Origin: HRBIN12 sp964447335
GTDB taxonomy: Bacteria; Actinomycetota; UBA4738; HRBIN12
Assembly (NCBI GenBank): GCA_964447335.1
Contig: CAYUSA010000012.1
Coordinates: 1-61,262, forward strand
Reading direction: 5' to 3'
DNA: 61,262 nucleotides
The translations under genes and the position numbers were made by a program. The notes beneath the pieces were generated by a model. That model was not told where the DNA came from. It searched no databases and saw nothing but the letters and a program-made list of their open reading frames with translations. The stretch's first letter is position 1, and the number at the start of each line of letters is the position of its first letter. Below are positions 1 through 6,385 of the stretch, piece after piece.

Positions 1-76
1 GCACCGAAAGCGTTCCCCGGGGAAGACCTCAAGAGAGGAGGGTAGAGCCATCAGCCCCCGCGAGGACGTCTCGACC

Positions 77-280
77 GTGCACCTCGGCCAGTTCACGCGC
101 GAGCACGCGAACGCCATCGCGGGCGAGCTCGAGGCCGCGGGCATCCTGTGGTGGTACAAGCAGCCGGGCGCGATCAGCGGCGTCTGGGAGCACGGCGTGC
201 GGCTGTTCGTGGACCGTGAGCGTCTGGACGAGGCCCGCGCGATCGCCGCCCGCGTCCTCGGCGAGCCCCCGCCCGGCTGA
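77..280 (+). CDS. Small DUF2007-like protein (partial or alternative start)
   Basis: A 67-residue protein from GTG 77 with a helix-strand pattern resembling DUF2007 (putative signal-transducing domain): it has a GELEAAGI segment, a WYKQPG turn and a VRLFVDRERLDEARAIA ending. No function is known. GTG 77 has no nearby ribosome-binding site. An excellent one (GAGGAGGG, about 35-42) sits 7 bases before an in-frame ATC at 50, and the frame is open back to the window edge, so the protein may start at ATC 50 or further upstream. Its stop lies 17 bases from the end of the convergent zinc-ribbon gene. The family assignment is tentative; that it is coding is fairly safe. Confidence 0.55.
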   Translation: MHLGQFTREHANAIAGELEAAGILWWYKQPGAISGVWEHGVRLFVDRERLDEARAIAARVLGEPPPG

Positions 281-297
281 CCGAGGCGTCCGGCGGC

Positions 298-471
298 TCA
301 GGACGTCGAGGGCTCCTCGTCCGGCCAGATGAACGGGCGCATCCGCTCCTCGGTGATGGGGCAGGCGCAGAGGGGGCAGCGAGGCGGCTCCTCGTAGACG
401 AGGACCGCGCGCTCGCAGTACGGGCACTCGGCCTCCCGCATCTCCGGGGGGCCGTCGGTTTCGTTCGGCAT
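298..471 (-). CDS. Small zinc-ribbon protein, 57 aa
   Basis: A short ORF from ATG 471 to TGA 298. It carries two CxxC knuckles, C16-P-Y-C19 and C32-P-L-C35, separated by 12 residues, with an extra C37. That is the four-cysteine layout of a rubredoxin-like zinc ribbon. The N-terminus is acidic and the C-terminus is acidic and tryptophan-containing. No partner or reaction can be named. Small ribbons of this type usually bind zinc and act as adaptors; that is family knowledge, not something visible here. The gene converges on the DUF2007-like gene. The regular cysteine spacing is the main reason to believe it is real. Confidence 0.6.
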   Translation of the reverse strand: MPNETDGPPEMREAECPYCERAVLVYEEPPRCPLCACPITEERMRPFIWPDEEPSTS

Positions 472-562
472 GGTCCGCTCGGCCGCGGCTCGGGGGGAGC
501 GGCCTCGCTTGAGTTGTCGGCCCCGGCGCGCGGGCGCTTGACCGGTCCCTTCGTCGTAAGCC

Positions 563-590
563 GGAAGCCCTCCCGGCCGGGAGGGCTTCC
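563..590. terminator. Perfect 12-bp inverted repeat, likely bidirectional terminator
   Basis: GGAAGCCCTCCC at 563-574 pairs perfectly with GGGAGGGCTTCC at 579-590 across a GGCC loop. It lies downstream of the minus-strand gene at 628-840 and upstream of the zinc-ribbon gene. There is no U tract on either side, so it would be a hairpin-only terminator of the type common in high-GC Gram-positives. Confidence 0.7.
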
Positions 591-627
591 GTGGGGGGCT
601 CGTGTGAGCTGAGGGGGGCTCAGATGC

Positions 628-840
628 TCACGCGGCCTGCATCTCCTTGCGGCTGCGGCGCTTGCCGCGAGCCACGTAGGCATGCACGGGCTCGTGCTGC
701 CAGCAGAACGTCCACTTGTTGTACATCGAGAGCTTCGTGCTACAGCCCTCAGCGGCGCAGGTGCGATCCTGGCCGTAGGTACGGTTCGCGCGTGGGAGCT
801 CGCGGACCCGTGCTCCGCGGTACATGGACTCCGAAGCCAT
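628..840 (-). CDS. Small basic Cys/His protein, 70 aa, putative zinc binding
   Basis: The start at ATG 840 is set by a strong AAGGAG six bases upstream; longer readings in the same frame lack such a site. C28, C33, C46 and H49 form a C-x4-C-x12-C-x2-H arrangement that could hold one zinc ion. The C-terminal third is rich in Arg and Lys (RGKRRSRK). I do not recognise a named family. The basic tail and single metal site would suit nucleic-acid or ribosome contact, which is inference only. It is preceded by about 147 bases of non-coding DNA containing an imperfect CGAACC...GGTTCG inverted repeat, so it probably has its own promoter. Confidence 0.65.
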   Translation of the reverse strand: MASESMYRGARVRELPRANRTYGQDRTCAAEGCSTKLSMYNKWTFCWQHEPVHAYVARGKRRSRKEMQAA

Positions 841-987
841 GCTCACTCCTTGGTTCGACCGCCCCGCCCATCTCGGCGGAGTCATCTCCTATTCGAACCA
901 TCGGATTCACCGGTTCGTTCCCGCGCGTCGCAGATCGGGCCGGTGCATGGGATCGGAGCGAGCCCCAGAGGGCGACGGAAGCGAGCC

Positions 988-1479
988 CTACTCCTCGTCC
1001 AGGCGCGTGAGCAGGACCTTCGTCGGCGTCGTGAGCTGCACGATCCGGGGCGTGAAGCCGAGGCCCTCCCAGAACGCCATCGCCCCCTGGTTGGGCGCGA
1101 AGGTCTTGAGCTCGATCCACTCGATCCCGCGGGAGCCGGCGAAGGCGGCCGCCTCACGCACGAGCTCGTGGCCGACCCCCCGACCCCGGTAGCCGCCGCG
1201 GACGACCACGCCGGAGATCTCGAACGCCCGCTCGTCGGAGAAGCGCGAGGGCACGTGGGTCTCCCCGAAGGCCATCCCCACGACCTCCCCCTCGTCGTCC
1301 TCGGCGACGAGCACGACGGCGTCGGTGTCGCTCATCGCCTCGCGGTACTTGTCCCCCACCTCGTCGTAGAAGCCGGGCCGAGGCGTGAACACGCGCCAGT
1401 CGGCCTGCATCCTGTCCAGCTCCTGGAACAGCGCCACGAGGGACGGCACGTCCTGCGGCGTCGCCTGCCTGACGTTCAC
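988..1479 (-). CDS. GNAT-family N-acetyltransferase
   Basis: A 163-residue single-domain GNAT protein, normal length for the superfamily. The acetyl-CoA pyrophosphate loop (motif A, RGGYRGRGVG) is at residues 94-103. The conserved motif B region (NQGAMAFWEGLGF) follows near 129-141. Transfer of an acetyl group from acetyl-CoA to an amine is expected; the acceptor cannot be deduced. It starts 9 bases after the stop of the enoyl-CoA hydratase gene, so the two are probably co-transcribed. Confidence 0.85.
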   Translation of the reverse strand: MNVRQATPQDVPSLVALFQELDRMQADWRVFTPRPGFYDEVGDKYREAMSDTDAVVLVAEDDEGEVVGMAFGETHVPSRFSDERAFEISGVVVRGGYRGRGVGHELVREAAAFAGSRGIEWIELKTFAPNQGAMAFWEGLGFTPRIVQLTTPTKVLLTRLDEE

Positions 1480-1488
1480 CTGGTCCTC

Positions 1489-2265
1489 CTACCTGCCCTC
1501 GAACCGGGCGTCGCGCTTGTCGAGGAACGCGCGCATGCCCTCCCGCTGGTCGTGGGTCCCGAACAGCGCGACGAACACGTCGTGCTCGACCCGCAGGCCC
1601 TCGGTTCGGTCCCGCTCCAGGGCCGCGTTCACCGCGGCCTTCGCCGCGCCGAGCGCCTTCGTCGGCCCGGACGCCCAGGAGGTCGCCGCCTCGAGCGCCG
1701 ACGGGTACAGCTCGGCGGCCGGCACGACCCGGTCCACGAGCCCGATCGCGAGGGCCTCCTCGGCGCCGACGTGCCGGCCCGAGTAGATGAGCTCGCGCGC
1801 CCGCGCCGGCCCGACGAGTCGGGGCAGCCGCTGGGTCCCGCCGGCACCCGGGATGATGCCGAGCTTGATCTCGGGCAGGCCGAGCTTCGCGTCCTCGGCC
1901 GCGATGCGGAAGTCGCACGCGAGCGCGACCTCGCAACCGCCCCCGAGCGCGTAGCCGGCGATCGCGGCGATCACGGGCTTGGGCACGGCCTCGAGGTCGC
2001 GACACGCCTCCTCGAGCGCAGAGACGTCCACGTCGATCTCGGCGGGGCCGAAGTCGACCATCGCCTTGATGTCGGCGCCCGCGGCGAAGATGCGCTCGCC
2101 TCCCCAGAGCACGACCGCCCGGACGTCCTCGTCGGCGGCCACGACCCTGGCGGCCTCCTGCAGCTCGAGTGAGACCGGCCGCGCGAGGGCGTTCGCCGGC
2201 GGACGGTCCAACCGGATCGTCGCGACCGCGCCCTCGACCTCCACCCGCACGAACTCGGCACGCAC
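1489..2265 (-). CDS. Enoyl-CoA hydratase/isomerase family protein
   Basis: A 258-residue crotonase-fold protein. The oxyanion-hole segment AAGADIKAM is at residues 61-69 and GGGCEVALACDF at 108-119. Both catalytic glutamates of true hydratases are present (E112 and E132, the latter in LPEIKLGIIPGAGGTQRL). Hydration of trans-2-enoyl-CoA to 3-hydroxyacyl-CoA in beta-oxidation or amino-acid breakdown is therefore likely. The C-terminal helix carrying KRDARFEGR is typical of the family. Start GTG 2265. It is divergent from the APH-fold kinase, with 57 bases between the two starts. Confidence 0.88.
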   Translation of the reverse strand: MRAEFVRVEVEGAVATIRLDRPPANALARPVSLELQEAARVVAADEDVRAVVLWGGERIFAAGADIKAMVDFGPAEIDVDVSALEEACRDLEAVPKPVIAAIAGYALGGGCEVALACDFRIAAEDAKLGLPEIKLGIIPGAGGTQRLPRLVGPARARELIYSGRHVGAEEALAIGLVDRVVPAAELYPSALEAATSWASGPTKALGAAKAAVNAALERDRTEGLRVEHDVFVALFGTHDQREGMRAFLDKRDARFEGR

Positions 2266-2308
2266 GGCCCCTATCTTTCCAGACGCCGGCGGACGGTGCG
2301 GGCGGCGC

Positions 2309-2314
2309 TAGGCT
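2309..2314 (+). promoter_or_regulatory. -10 box TAGGCT for the APH-fold kinase
   Basis: TAGGCT ends 8 bases before ATG 2323, the spacing expected for leaderless transcription. It is the main reason to place the kinase start at 2323 even though that ATG is out of frame with the kinase domain. Confidence 0.45.
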
Positions 2315-2322
2315 TGCGACCC

Positions 2323-3215
2323 ATGGAACCGACGCCCAGGAGATCGCGAACGTCCGGCGAGCCCTCAAACGCCTCCGCGGCGAGCCCGCGGCTTGGGGTC
2401 CCGTCACCTCTGGTGGCCACACGCCCGCGCGCCGCTGGGTGGTGACGCTCGAGGACGGATGGCGCGCGTTCGTGAAGGTCGCGACCGACGACCTCACGGC
2501 GAGCTGGCTCCGCGACGAGCACCTCTACTACGCGATCCTTCGGGGAGCCCCGTTCATGCCCGGCTACGTGGGCTGGTACGACGACGGCCGCCATCCCGTC
2601 CTCGCGCTCGAGGACCTGTCGGTGGCCGAGTGGCCGCCGCCGTGGTCGGCCGAGCGGGTCCGCGCCGTCCGAGCCGCGCTCGACGAGCTCCACGCCCGTC
2701 CCGTGCCTGAGGAGACGCCGAGGGCCGCGGACGACCGCCTCGAGCTCCGCGAGGGCTGGGAGGAGATCCGGCGCCATCCCGGGCCGTTCCTCGAGCTCGG
2801 CCTGTGCTCGAGGTCGTGGCTGGAGGCCGCCCTGCCGGCGCTCCACAAGGCTGCCCGCTCCGCACCGCTCGAGGGCAACGCGCTCCTGCACTTCGACGTG
2901 CGGAGCGACAACGTGTGCTTCCTGCCGGACGGCACCGCGGCGCTCGTCGACTGGAACTGGACCTCGGTCGGCAACCCGCTCGTCGACACGGCGTTCTGGC
3001 CCCCCAGCCTGCATGCAGAAGGCGGCCCCGCGCCCGAGGAGATCCTTGCCGAAGGGGCAGGCGAGCTCGCGGCGTGCGCCGCGGGATACCTCGGCGCCCA
3101 CGCCGCGAGGCCTCCCATCCCGACCGCGCCCCGCGTGCGTCCGGTCCAGCTACGTCAGGCACGAACCGCCCTCCCCTGGGCCGCCCGGGCGCTCGGCCTG
3201 CCGGAGCCCACCTGA
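2323..3215 (+). CDS. Aminoglycoside-phosphotransferase-fold kinase, apparent frameshift near the start
   Basis: The protein shows the APH-type kinase core: a phosphate-binding N-lobe with a lysine (WRAFVKVATD), the catalytic loop HFDVRSDNVCF (H-x-D-x4-N), and VDWNW as the metal-binding aspartate segment. It would phosphorylate a small hydroxylated molecule with ATP; the substrate is unknown and it need not be an antibiotic. The kinase frame has no ATG, GTG or TTG between 2169 and the start of the domain. ATG 2323, which follows a -10 box, is one frame off. Adding one base near 2335-2340 would give a natural start MEPTP(x)EIANVRRALKRL. I infer a one-base indel in the assembly, or a genuine mutation. 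Confidence 0.75.
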
Positions 3216-3230
3216 GCCCCGCTGCATCGG

Positions 3231-3258
3231 CGTTGCAGGTGCAACGGGCTGCTACACT
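3231..3258 (+). promoter_or_regulatory. Palindromic operator and -10 box of the Fur-family gene
   Basis: CGTTGCA-GG-TGCAACG (3231-3246) is a perfect 7-bp inverted repeat ending 6 bases before TACACT (3253-3258). TACACT itself ends 7 bases before the GTG start. The repeat therefore covers the -35 region of a leaderless promoter and is well placed for autorepression. TTGCA/TGCAA half-sites recall the Nur (nickel-Fur) boxes of Streptomyces, although the spacing differs. Confidence 0.6.
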
Positions 3259-3265
3259 CCCGATC

Positions 3266-3706
3266 GTGAGCGAGCGCGTCGTGGACGACATCATCGACCT
3301 GCTGCGGCAGCGCGGCCTGCGGATGACGCCGCAGCGGCGGCTCATCGTCGCCGAGATCATGCGGACGCAGGGACACATCTCCCCGACCGCGCTCTCCCGC
3401 AAGGTCCAGGGCGAGATGCCGGGCGTCAACGCCTCGACGATCTACCGCACGCTCTCGATCCTCGAGGAGGCCGGCGTGCTCGCGCACGCGCACCTCGAGG
3501 GCGGAGCGGAGTACCACCGGGCCGAGGACGCGGGCCACGTGCACCTCGCGTGCTCGCGCTGCGGCGCCGAGGACGACCTCTCGCTCGACGAGGCCGACGC
3601 GCTCCAGCAGCTGATCGGGCAGCACCACGGCTTCCGCCCGGACCTCACGCACTTCGCGATCAGCGGCCTGTGCGCCGCCTGCCAGCGCGCCCTCGCCGAC
3701 GCCTGA
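3266..3706 (+). CDS. Fur-family metal-responsive transcriptional regulator
   Basis: A 146-residue Fur-family repressor. The N-terminal winged helix includes LRMTPQRRLIVAEIM (18-32) and the recognition segment NASTIYRTLSILEEAGVL (55-72). The C-terminal dimerisation domain has metal ligands in H84, H91, H93, H120/H121 and H129. Two CxxC pairs (C96/C99 and C136/C139) form the structural zinc site. Start GTG 3266 is supported by the -10 box 7 bases upstream. It converges with cbiO with a 6-base gap. The neighbouring transporter and the TTGC/GCAA palindromes at both promoters suggest a nickel or cobalt sensor (Nur-like) rather than an iron or zinc one; the sequence alone cannot settle this. Confidence 0.9.
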   Translation: MSERVVDDIIDLLRQRGLRMTPQRRLIVAEIMRTQGHISPTALSRKVQGEMPGVNASTIYRTLSILEEAGVLAHAHLEGGAEYHRAEDAGHVHLACSRCGAEDDLSLDEADALQQLIGQHHGFRPDLTHFAISGLCAACQRALADA

Positions 3707-3712
3707 GCTCGG

Positions 3713-4471
3713 TCAGGCCGTCGCGACCTCGCCCGCGCGAGCGGGGAAGAAACCGTACGGCAGCTCGAGGCGGTTCGCTCGCATGAGCTCCTCGTCGGAC
3801 AGGATCTGCACGGTCGGACCGTCTCCGACGATCACGCCGCGGTTCATGACGAGCGCTCGCGGGCAGAGCTCGAGCGCGTACGGCAGGTCGTGGGTGACCA
3901 TCAGCACCGTGATCTGCAGGCTCCGCAGGATGTCCGCGAGCTCGCGGCGCCCGGCCGGATCCAGGTTCGAGCTCGGCTCGTCGAGCACCAGGATCTCGGG
4001 CTCCATCGCGAGCACGGTGGCGACCGCCACCCGCCGGCGTTGTCCGAAGGACAGGTGGTGCGGGGCACGGTCGGAGAAGTCCTCCATGCCGACGGCCTCC
4101 AGTGCCGAGCGCACGCGCGCGTCGAGCTCCTCGCCCCGCATCCCGAGGTTCGCCGGGCCGAACGCCACGTCCTCCCGCACGGTGGGCATGAACAGCTGAT
4201 CGTCGGGGTCCTGGAAGACGATCCCGACGCGGCGGCGGATCTCGCGGAGGTGCTCCTTCGTGACAGGCAGGCCTCCGACCGCCACCGAGCCGTGCTGCGT
4301 CGTGTGGATGCCGTTGAGGTGCATCACGAGCGTCGTCTTGCCGGCGCCGTTCGGCCCGAGCAATGCCACGCGCTCGCCGCGTGCGACGGTGAAATCGACG
4401 CCGTACAGCGCCTGGCTCCCGTCGGGATAGGCGAAGGCGAGCTCGCGGACCTCGAGCGCCCGCTCGGTCAT
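3713..4471 (-). CDS. cbiO: Cobalt/nickel ECF transporter ATPase CbiO
   Basis: A 252-residue ABC ATPase that powers the energy-coupling-factor transporter. It has Walker A GPNGAGKTT near residue 39, Q-loop FQDPDDQLF (the DPDDQ form is typical of ECF ATPases), signature LSFGQRRR, Walker B LVLDEPSSNLD and the switch histidine in MVTHD. Start ATG 4471 overlaps the cbiQ stop by ATGA; the longer in-frame reading to 4537 would lie inside cbiQ. It is last in the cbiMNQO operon. The complex imports Co2+ or Ni2+ across the cytoplasmic membrane. Confidence 0.92.
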   Translation of the reverse strand: MTERALEVRELAFAYPDGSQALYGVDFTVARGERVALLGPNGAGKTTLVMHLNGIHTTQHGSVAVGGLPVTKEHLREIRRRVGIVFQDPDDQLFMPTVREDVAFGPANLGMRGEELDARVRSALEAVGMEDFSDRAPHHLSFGQRRRVAVATVLAMEPEILVLDEPSSNLDPAGRRELADILRSLQITVLMVTHDLPYALELCPRALVMNRGVIVGDGPTVQILSDEELMRANRLELPYGFFPARAGEVATA

Positions 4472-5232
4472 GACGTCACCCACGCGACCGTGGCGACCGC
4501 CGCGGCGAACGCGGGCAGCGTCAGCGCGGCCGCCCACGTCCCTGCGGTCGCCGGGGTCTCATCCACCCGCGGCATCGAGCCCGCGTAGCCACGGGAGAGC
4601 ATCGACAGGTACACCCGCTCGCCCCGCTCGTAGGAGCGGATGAACAGCGCCCCCGCCGCCGACCCGATCGCCTTGGCCTGCCACAGCCACCGAGGGTCGT
4701 AGCCGCGCGACTCACGGGCGACCTTCATCCGCCGCATCTCGTCGGCGATCACGTCGGTGTAGCGGATCATGAACGAGAGCGTCGAGGTGAAGGCGCGCGG
4801 CATGTGGAGGCGCTCGAAGCCGCGCAGGAACTCCGGCATGGTCGTGGTCGCCGCCACGATGATGCTCATGGCGAGCCCCAGGGTCGCCTTCGCAACGATG
4901 TTCCACGCACCCCACGAACCCTCGGCCGAGAGCGACAGGCCGAGCACCCGGATCCGCTCCCCGCCCCCGATGAACGGCAGCAGGACCGCGAACAGGATGA
5001 AGGGGATCTCGAACAGCAGGCGCTTCGCGACGAACCCGACCGGCAGGCCGGCGGCGATGACCAGCCCGACGACCACGGTCGCGTAGACGCCGAAGGCCCA
5101 GAACGCCTCCCGAGGGGTCGCGACGACCGCGATGACGAACAGGAACTGCGCGGCGAGCTTCGCCTGGGGCGCGAGCCGATGGAGCCAGGTGTGCCCGTGG
5201 ACATAGAGCGCGTGGGAGTGCGGCCCGCTCAT
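4468..5232 (-). CDS. cbiQ: ECF transporter transmembrane protein CbiQ
   Basis: A 254-residue membrane protein, the T component that links CbiO to CbiM. Several hydrophobic segments are visible at about residues 25-80, 95-115 and 140-165. A cytoplasmic region follows with MKVARESRGYDPRW and an SRGYAGSMP motif, corresponding to the conserved coupling helices that contact the ATPase. Both its start (with the cbiN stop) and its stop (with the cbiO start) overlap by ATGA, implying translational coupling. Confidence 0.9.
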   Translation of the reverse strand: MSGPHSHALYVHGHTWLHRLAPQAKLAAQFLFVIAVVATPREAFWAFGVYATVVVGLVIAAGLPVGFVAKRLLFEIPFILFAVLLPFIGGGERIRVLGLSLSAEGSWGAWNIVAKATLGLAMSIIVAATTTMPEFLRGFERLHMPRAFTSTLSFMIRYTDVIADEMRRMKVARESRGYDPRWLWQAKAIGSAAGALFIRSYERGERVYLSMLSRGYAGSMPRVDETPATAGTWAAALTLPAFAAAVATVAWVTS

Positions 5233-5558
5233 GGGCCGTCGGCCTGCGCCGCGCGGCGGGCGCGCACGGTCCGAAGGAGCCCGAACAGCACCATCCCGAT
5301 GCCGAACGTGACGGCGACGCCGATGATGCCGGCCAGACCGGTGCTCAACCGCTCGTCGTCGACGCCCTTCACGCCATAGCCGGCGAGCGGGCCGTCGGCG
5401 AGCGTGTGCTCCTTCTGCGTGTCCGAGAAACCCTTGTCGATCGCGACCTTGTTCAGCCCGTCCGGCGAGCTGCTCGCGAGCGGGCCCACGAAGAAGGCGA
5501 GTCCGAGGGTCACGATGAGGCCGCCGACGACGAACAGGACGAGGTTCTTCCGGTCCAT
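5229..5558 (-). CDS. cbiN: Cobalt/nickel transporter accessory protein CbiN/PDGLE type
   Basis: A 109-residue protein with one transmembrane helix at each end (about 6-27 and 76-97) and an extracytoplasmic loop containing SSSPDGLNKVAIDKGF, the PDGLE signature of CbiN/NikN auxiliary subunits. These small subunits are needed for metal loading of the M component. The PDGLE form occurs in both cobalt and nickel systems, so it does not decide specificity. It begins 4 bases after cbiM. Confidence 0.88.
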   Translation of the reverse strand: MDRKNLVLFVVGGLIVTLGLAFFVGPLASSSPDGLNKVAIDKGFSDTQKEHTLADGPLAGYGVKGVDDERLSTGLAGIIGVAVTFGIGMVLFGLLRTVRARRAAQADGP

Positions 5559-5562
5559 CGGA

Positions 5563-6255
5563 TCACCTCCCCGCCACGGGCTGGGCCGGCCGCAGCTCGA
5601 GCGGCTGCAGCAGGTCCCTCGCGCCGTACACGAGGTCCGGACGCACGGCGAGCACCGTGCTCACGGTGAAGGCCGTGATCGCGGCCTCCCCGATACCGAT
5701 CAGGGCGTGGATGCCGACCATCGCGGCGAACACGGCGCCGAGCGAGACGTCGCCGACCCCGCCGATCGCGTACTCGGCGAAGAAGGCCATCGAGGCCATC
5801 ACCACCGAGAGGAACGCCGCCACCGCGGAGGCTCCGACGATCATGGGCCGCGTCTTCGGGAGCAGGGCGCGGATGGCGACGAAGACCGCGTAGCCGCCGA
5901 GGCCCCCGACGATCGCCATGTTCAGCACGTTCAGCCCGAGCGCGGAGAGCCCACCGTCGGCGAAGAAGAGGCCCTGGACGAACAGGACAAGCGCGATGCA
6001 GATCGCGCCCGCCCAAGGCCCGACGAGCACCGTCGCGAGCACGCCCCCGAGCAGGTGACCGCTCGTCCCCGCGGCGACGGGGAAGTTCAGCATCTGGAGC
6101 GCGAACACGAACGCGGCGACCAGGCCCGCGAGCGGGGCCTGCTTCTCCTCCATCGTGTCGGCCGCCTTCTTCAGCGCGACGCCGACACTGCCGGCAGAGA
6201 CGCCCGCGGCGGCGAGTGACGTGCCGGCGTTGATGAACCCATCAGGGATGTGCAT
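5563..6255 (-). CDS. cbiM: Cobalt/nickel-specific substrate-binding membrane protein CbiM/NikM
   Basis: A 230-residue S component. The start at ATG 6255 gives the canonical N-terminus MHIPDGF, whose free amino group and His2 form the metal site; GGAGG lies 7-11 bases upstream. Longer readings of the frame would destroy this N-terminus. About seven hydrophobic helices follow, with the conserved segment TSGHLLGGVLATVLVGPW. Specificity for Co or Ni is open. The nearby B12-dependent mutase favours cobalt and the Nur-like operator favours nickel. First gene of cbiMNQO. Confidence 0.9.
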   Translation of the reverse strand: MHIPDGFINAGTSLAAAGVSAGSVGVALKKAADTMEEKQAPLAGLVAAFVFALQMLNFPVAAGTSGHLLGGVLATVLVGPWAGAICIALVLFVQGLFFADGGLSALGLNVLNMAIVGGLGGYAVFVAIRALLPKTRPMIVGASAVAAFLSVVMASMAFFAEYAIGGVGDVSLGAVFAAMVGIHALIGIGEAAITAFTVSTVLAVRPDLVYGARDLLQPLELRPAQPVAGR

Positions 6256-6289
6256 CGACCCTCCTCCAACGGGCGCGGTTCCCCACGTC

Positions 6290-6317
6290 GTATCGCAAGC
6301 ACATGCTATTGCAATAC
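6290..6317 (-). promoter_or_regulatory. 28-bp palindromic operator upstream of cbiM
   Basis: GTAT-C-GCAA at one end mirrors TTGC-A-ATAC at the other, with CATG at the centre; 20 of 28 positions are palindromic. It begins 34 bases upstream of cbiM. On the coding strand it contains TTGCAA followed 16 bases later by TACGAC, usable as -35 and -10 elements, so a bound repressor would block the promoter. The shared TTGC/GCAA core with the repeat at 3231-3246 suggests the Fur-family protein binds both. Confidence 0.6.
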
Positions 6318-6385
6318 CCCGCACTCCGTGAGGCGAGGCTACCGGCCATCTCGAGATGCGTCAAGGCATGGCTCGGTCCGGGATC

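Noticed and set aside
682..2172. A 496-codon plus-strand frame across the GNAT and enoyl-CoA hydratase region
   Set aside because: It is antisense to two genes with clear motifs and its protein is His/Arg/Glu-rich low complexity, typical of spurious frames in very GC-rich DNA.
6256..6385. Cobalamin riboswitch upstream of cbiM
   Set aside because: Only about 130 bases are available and no B12-box-like core was seen; the palindrome explains regulation better.
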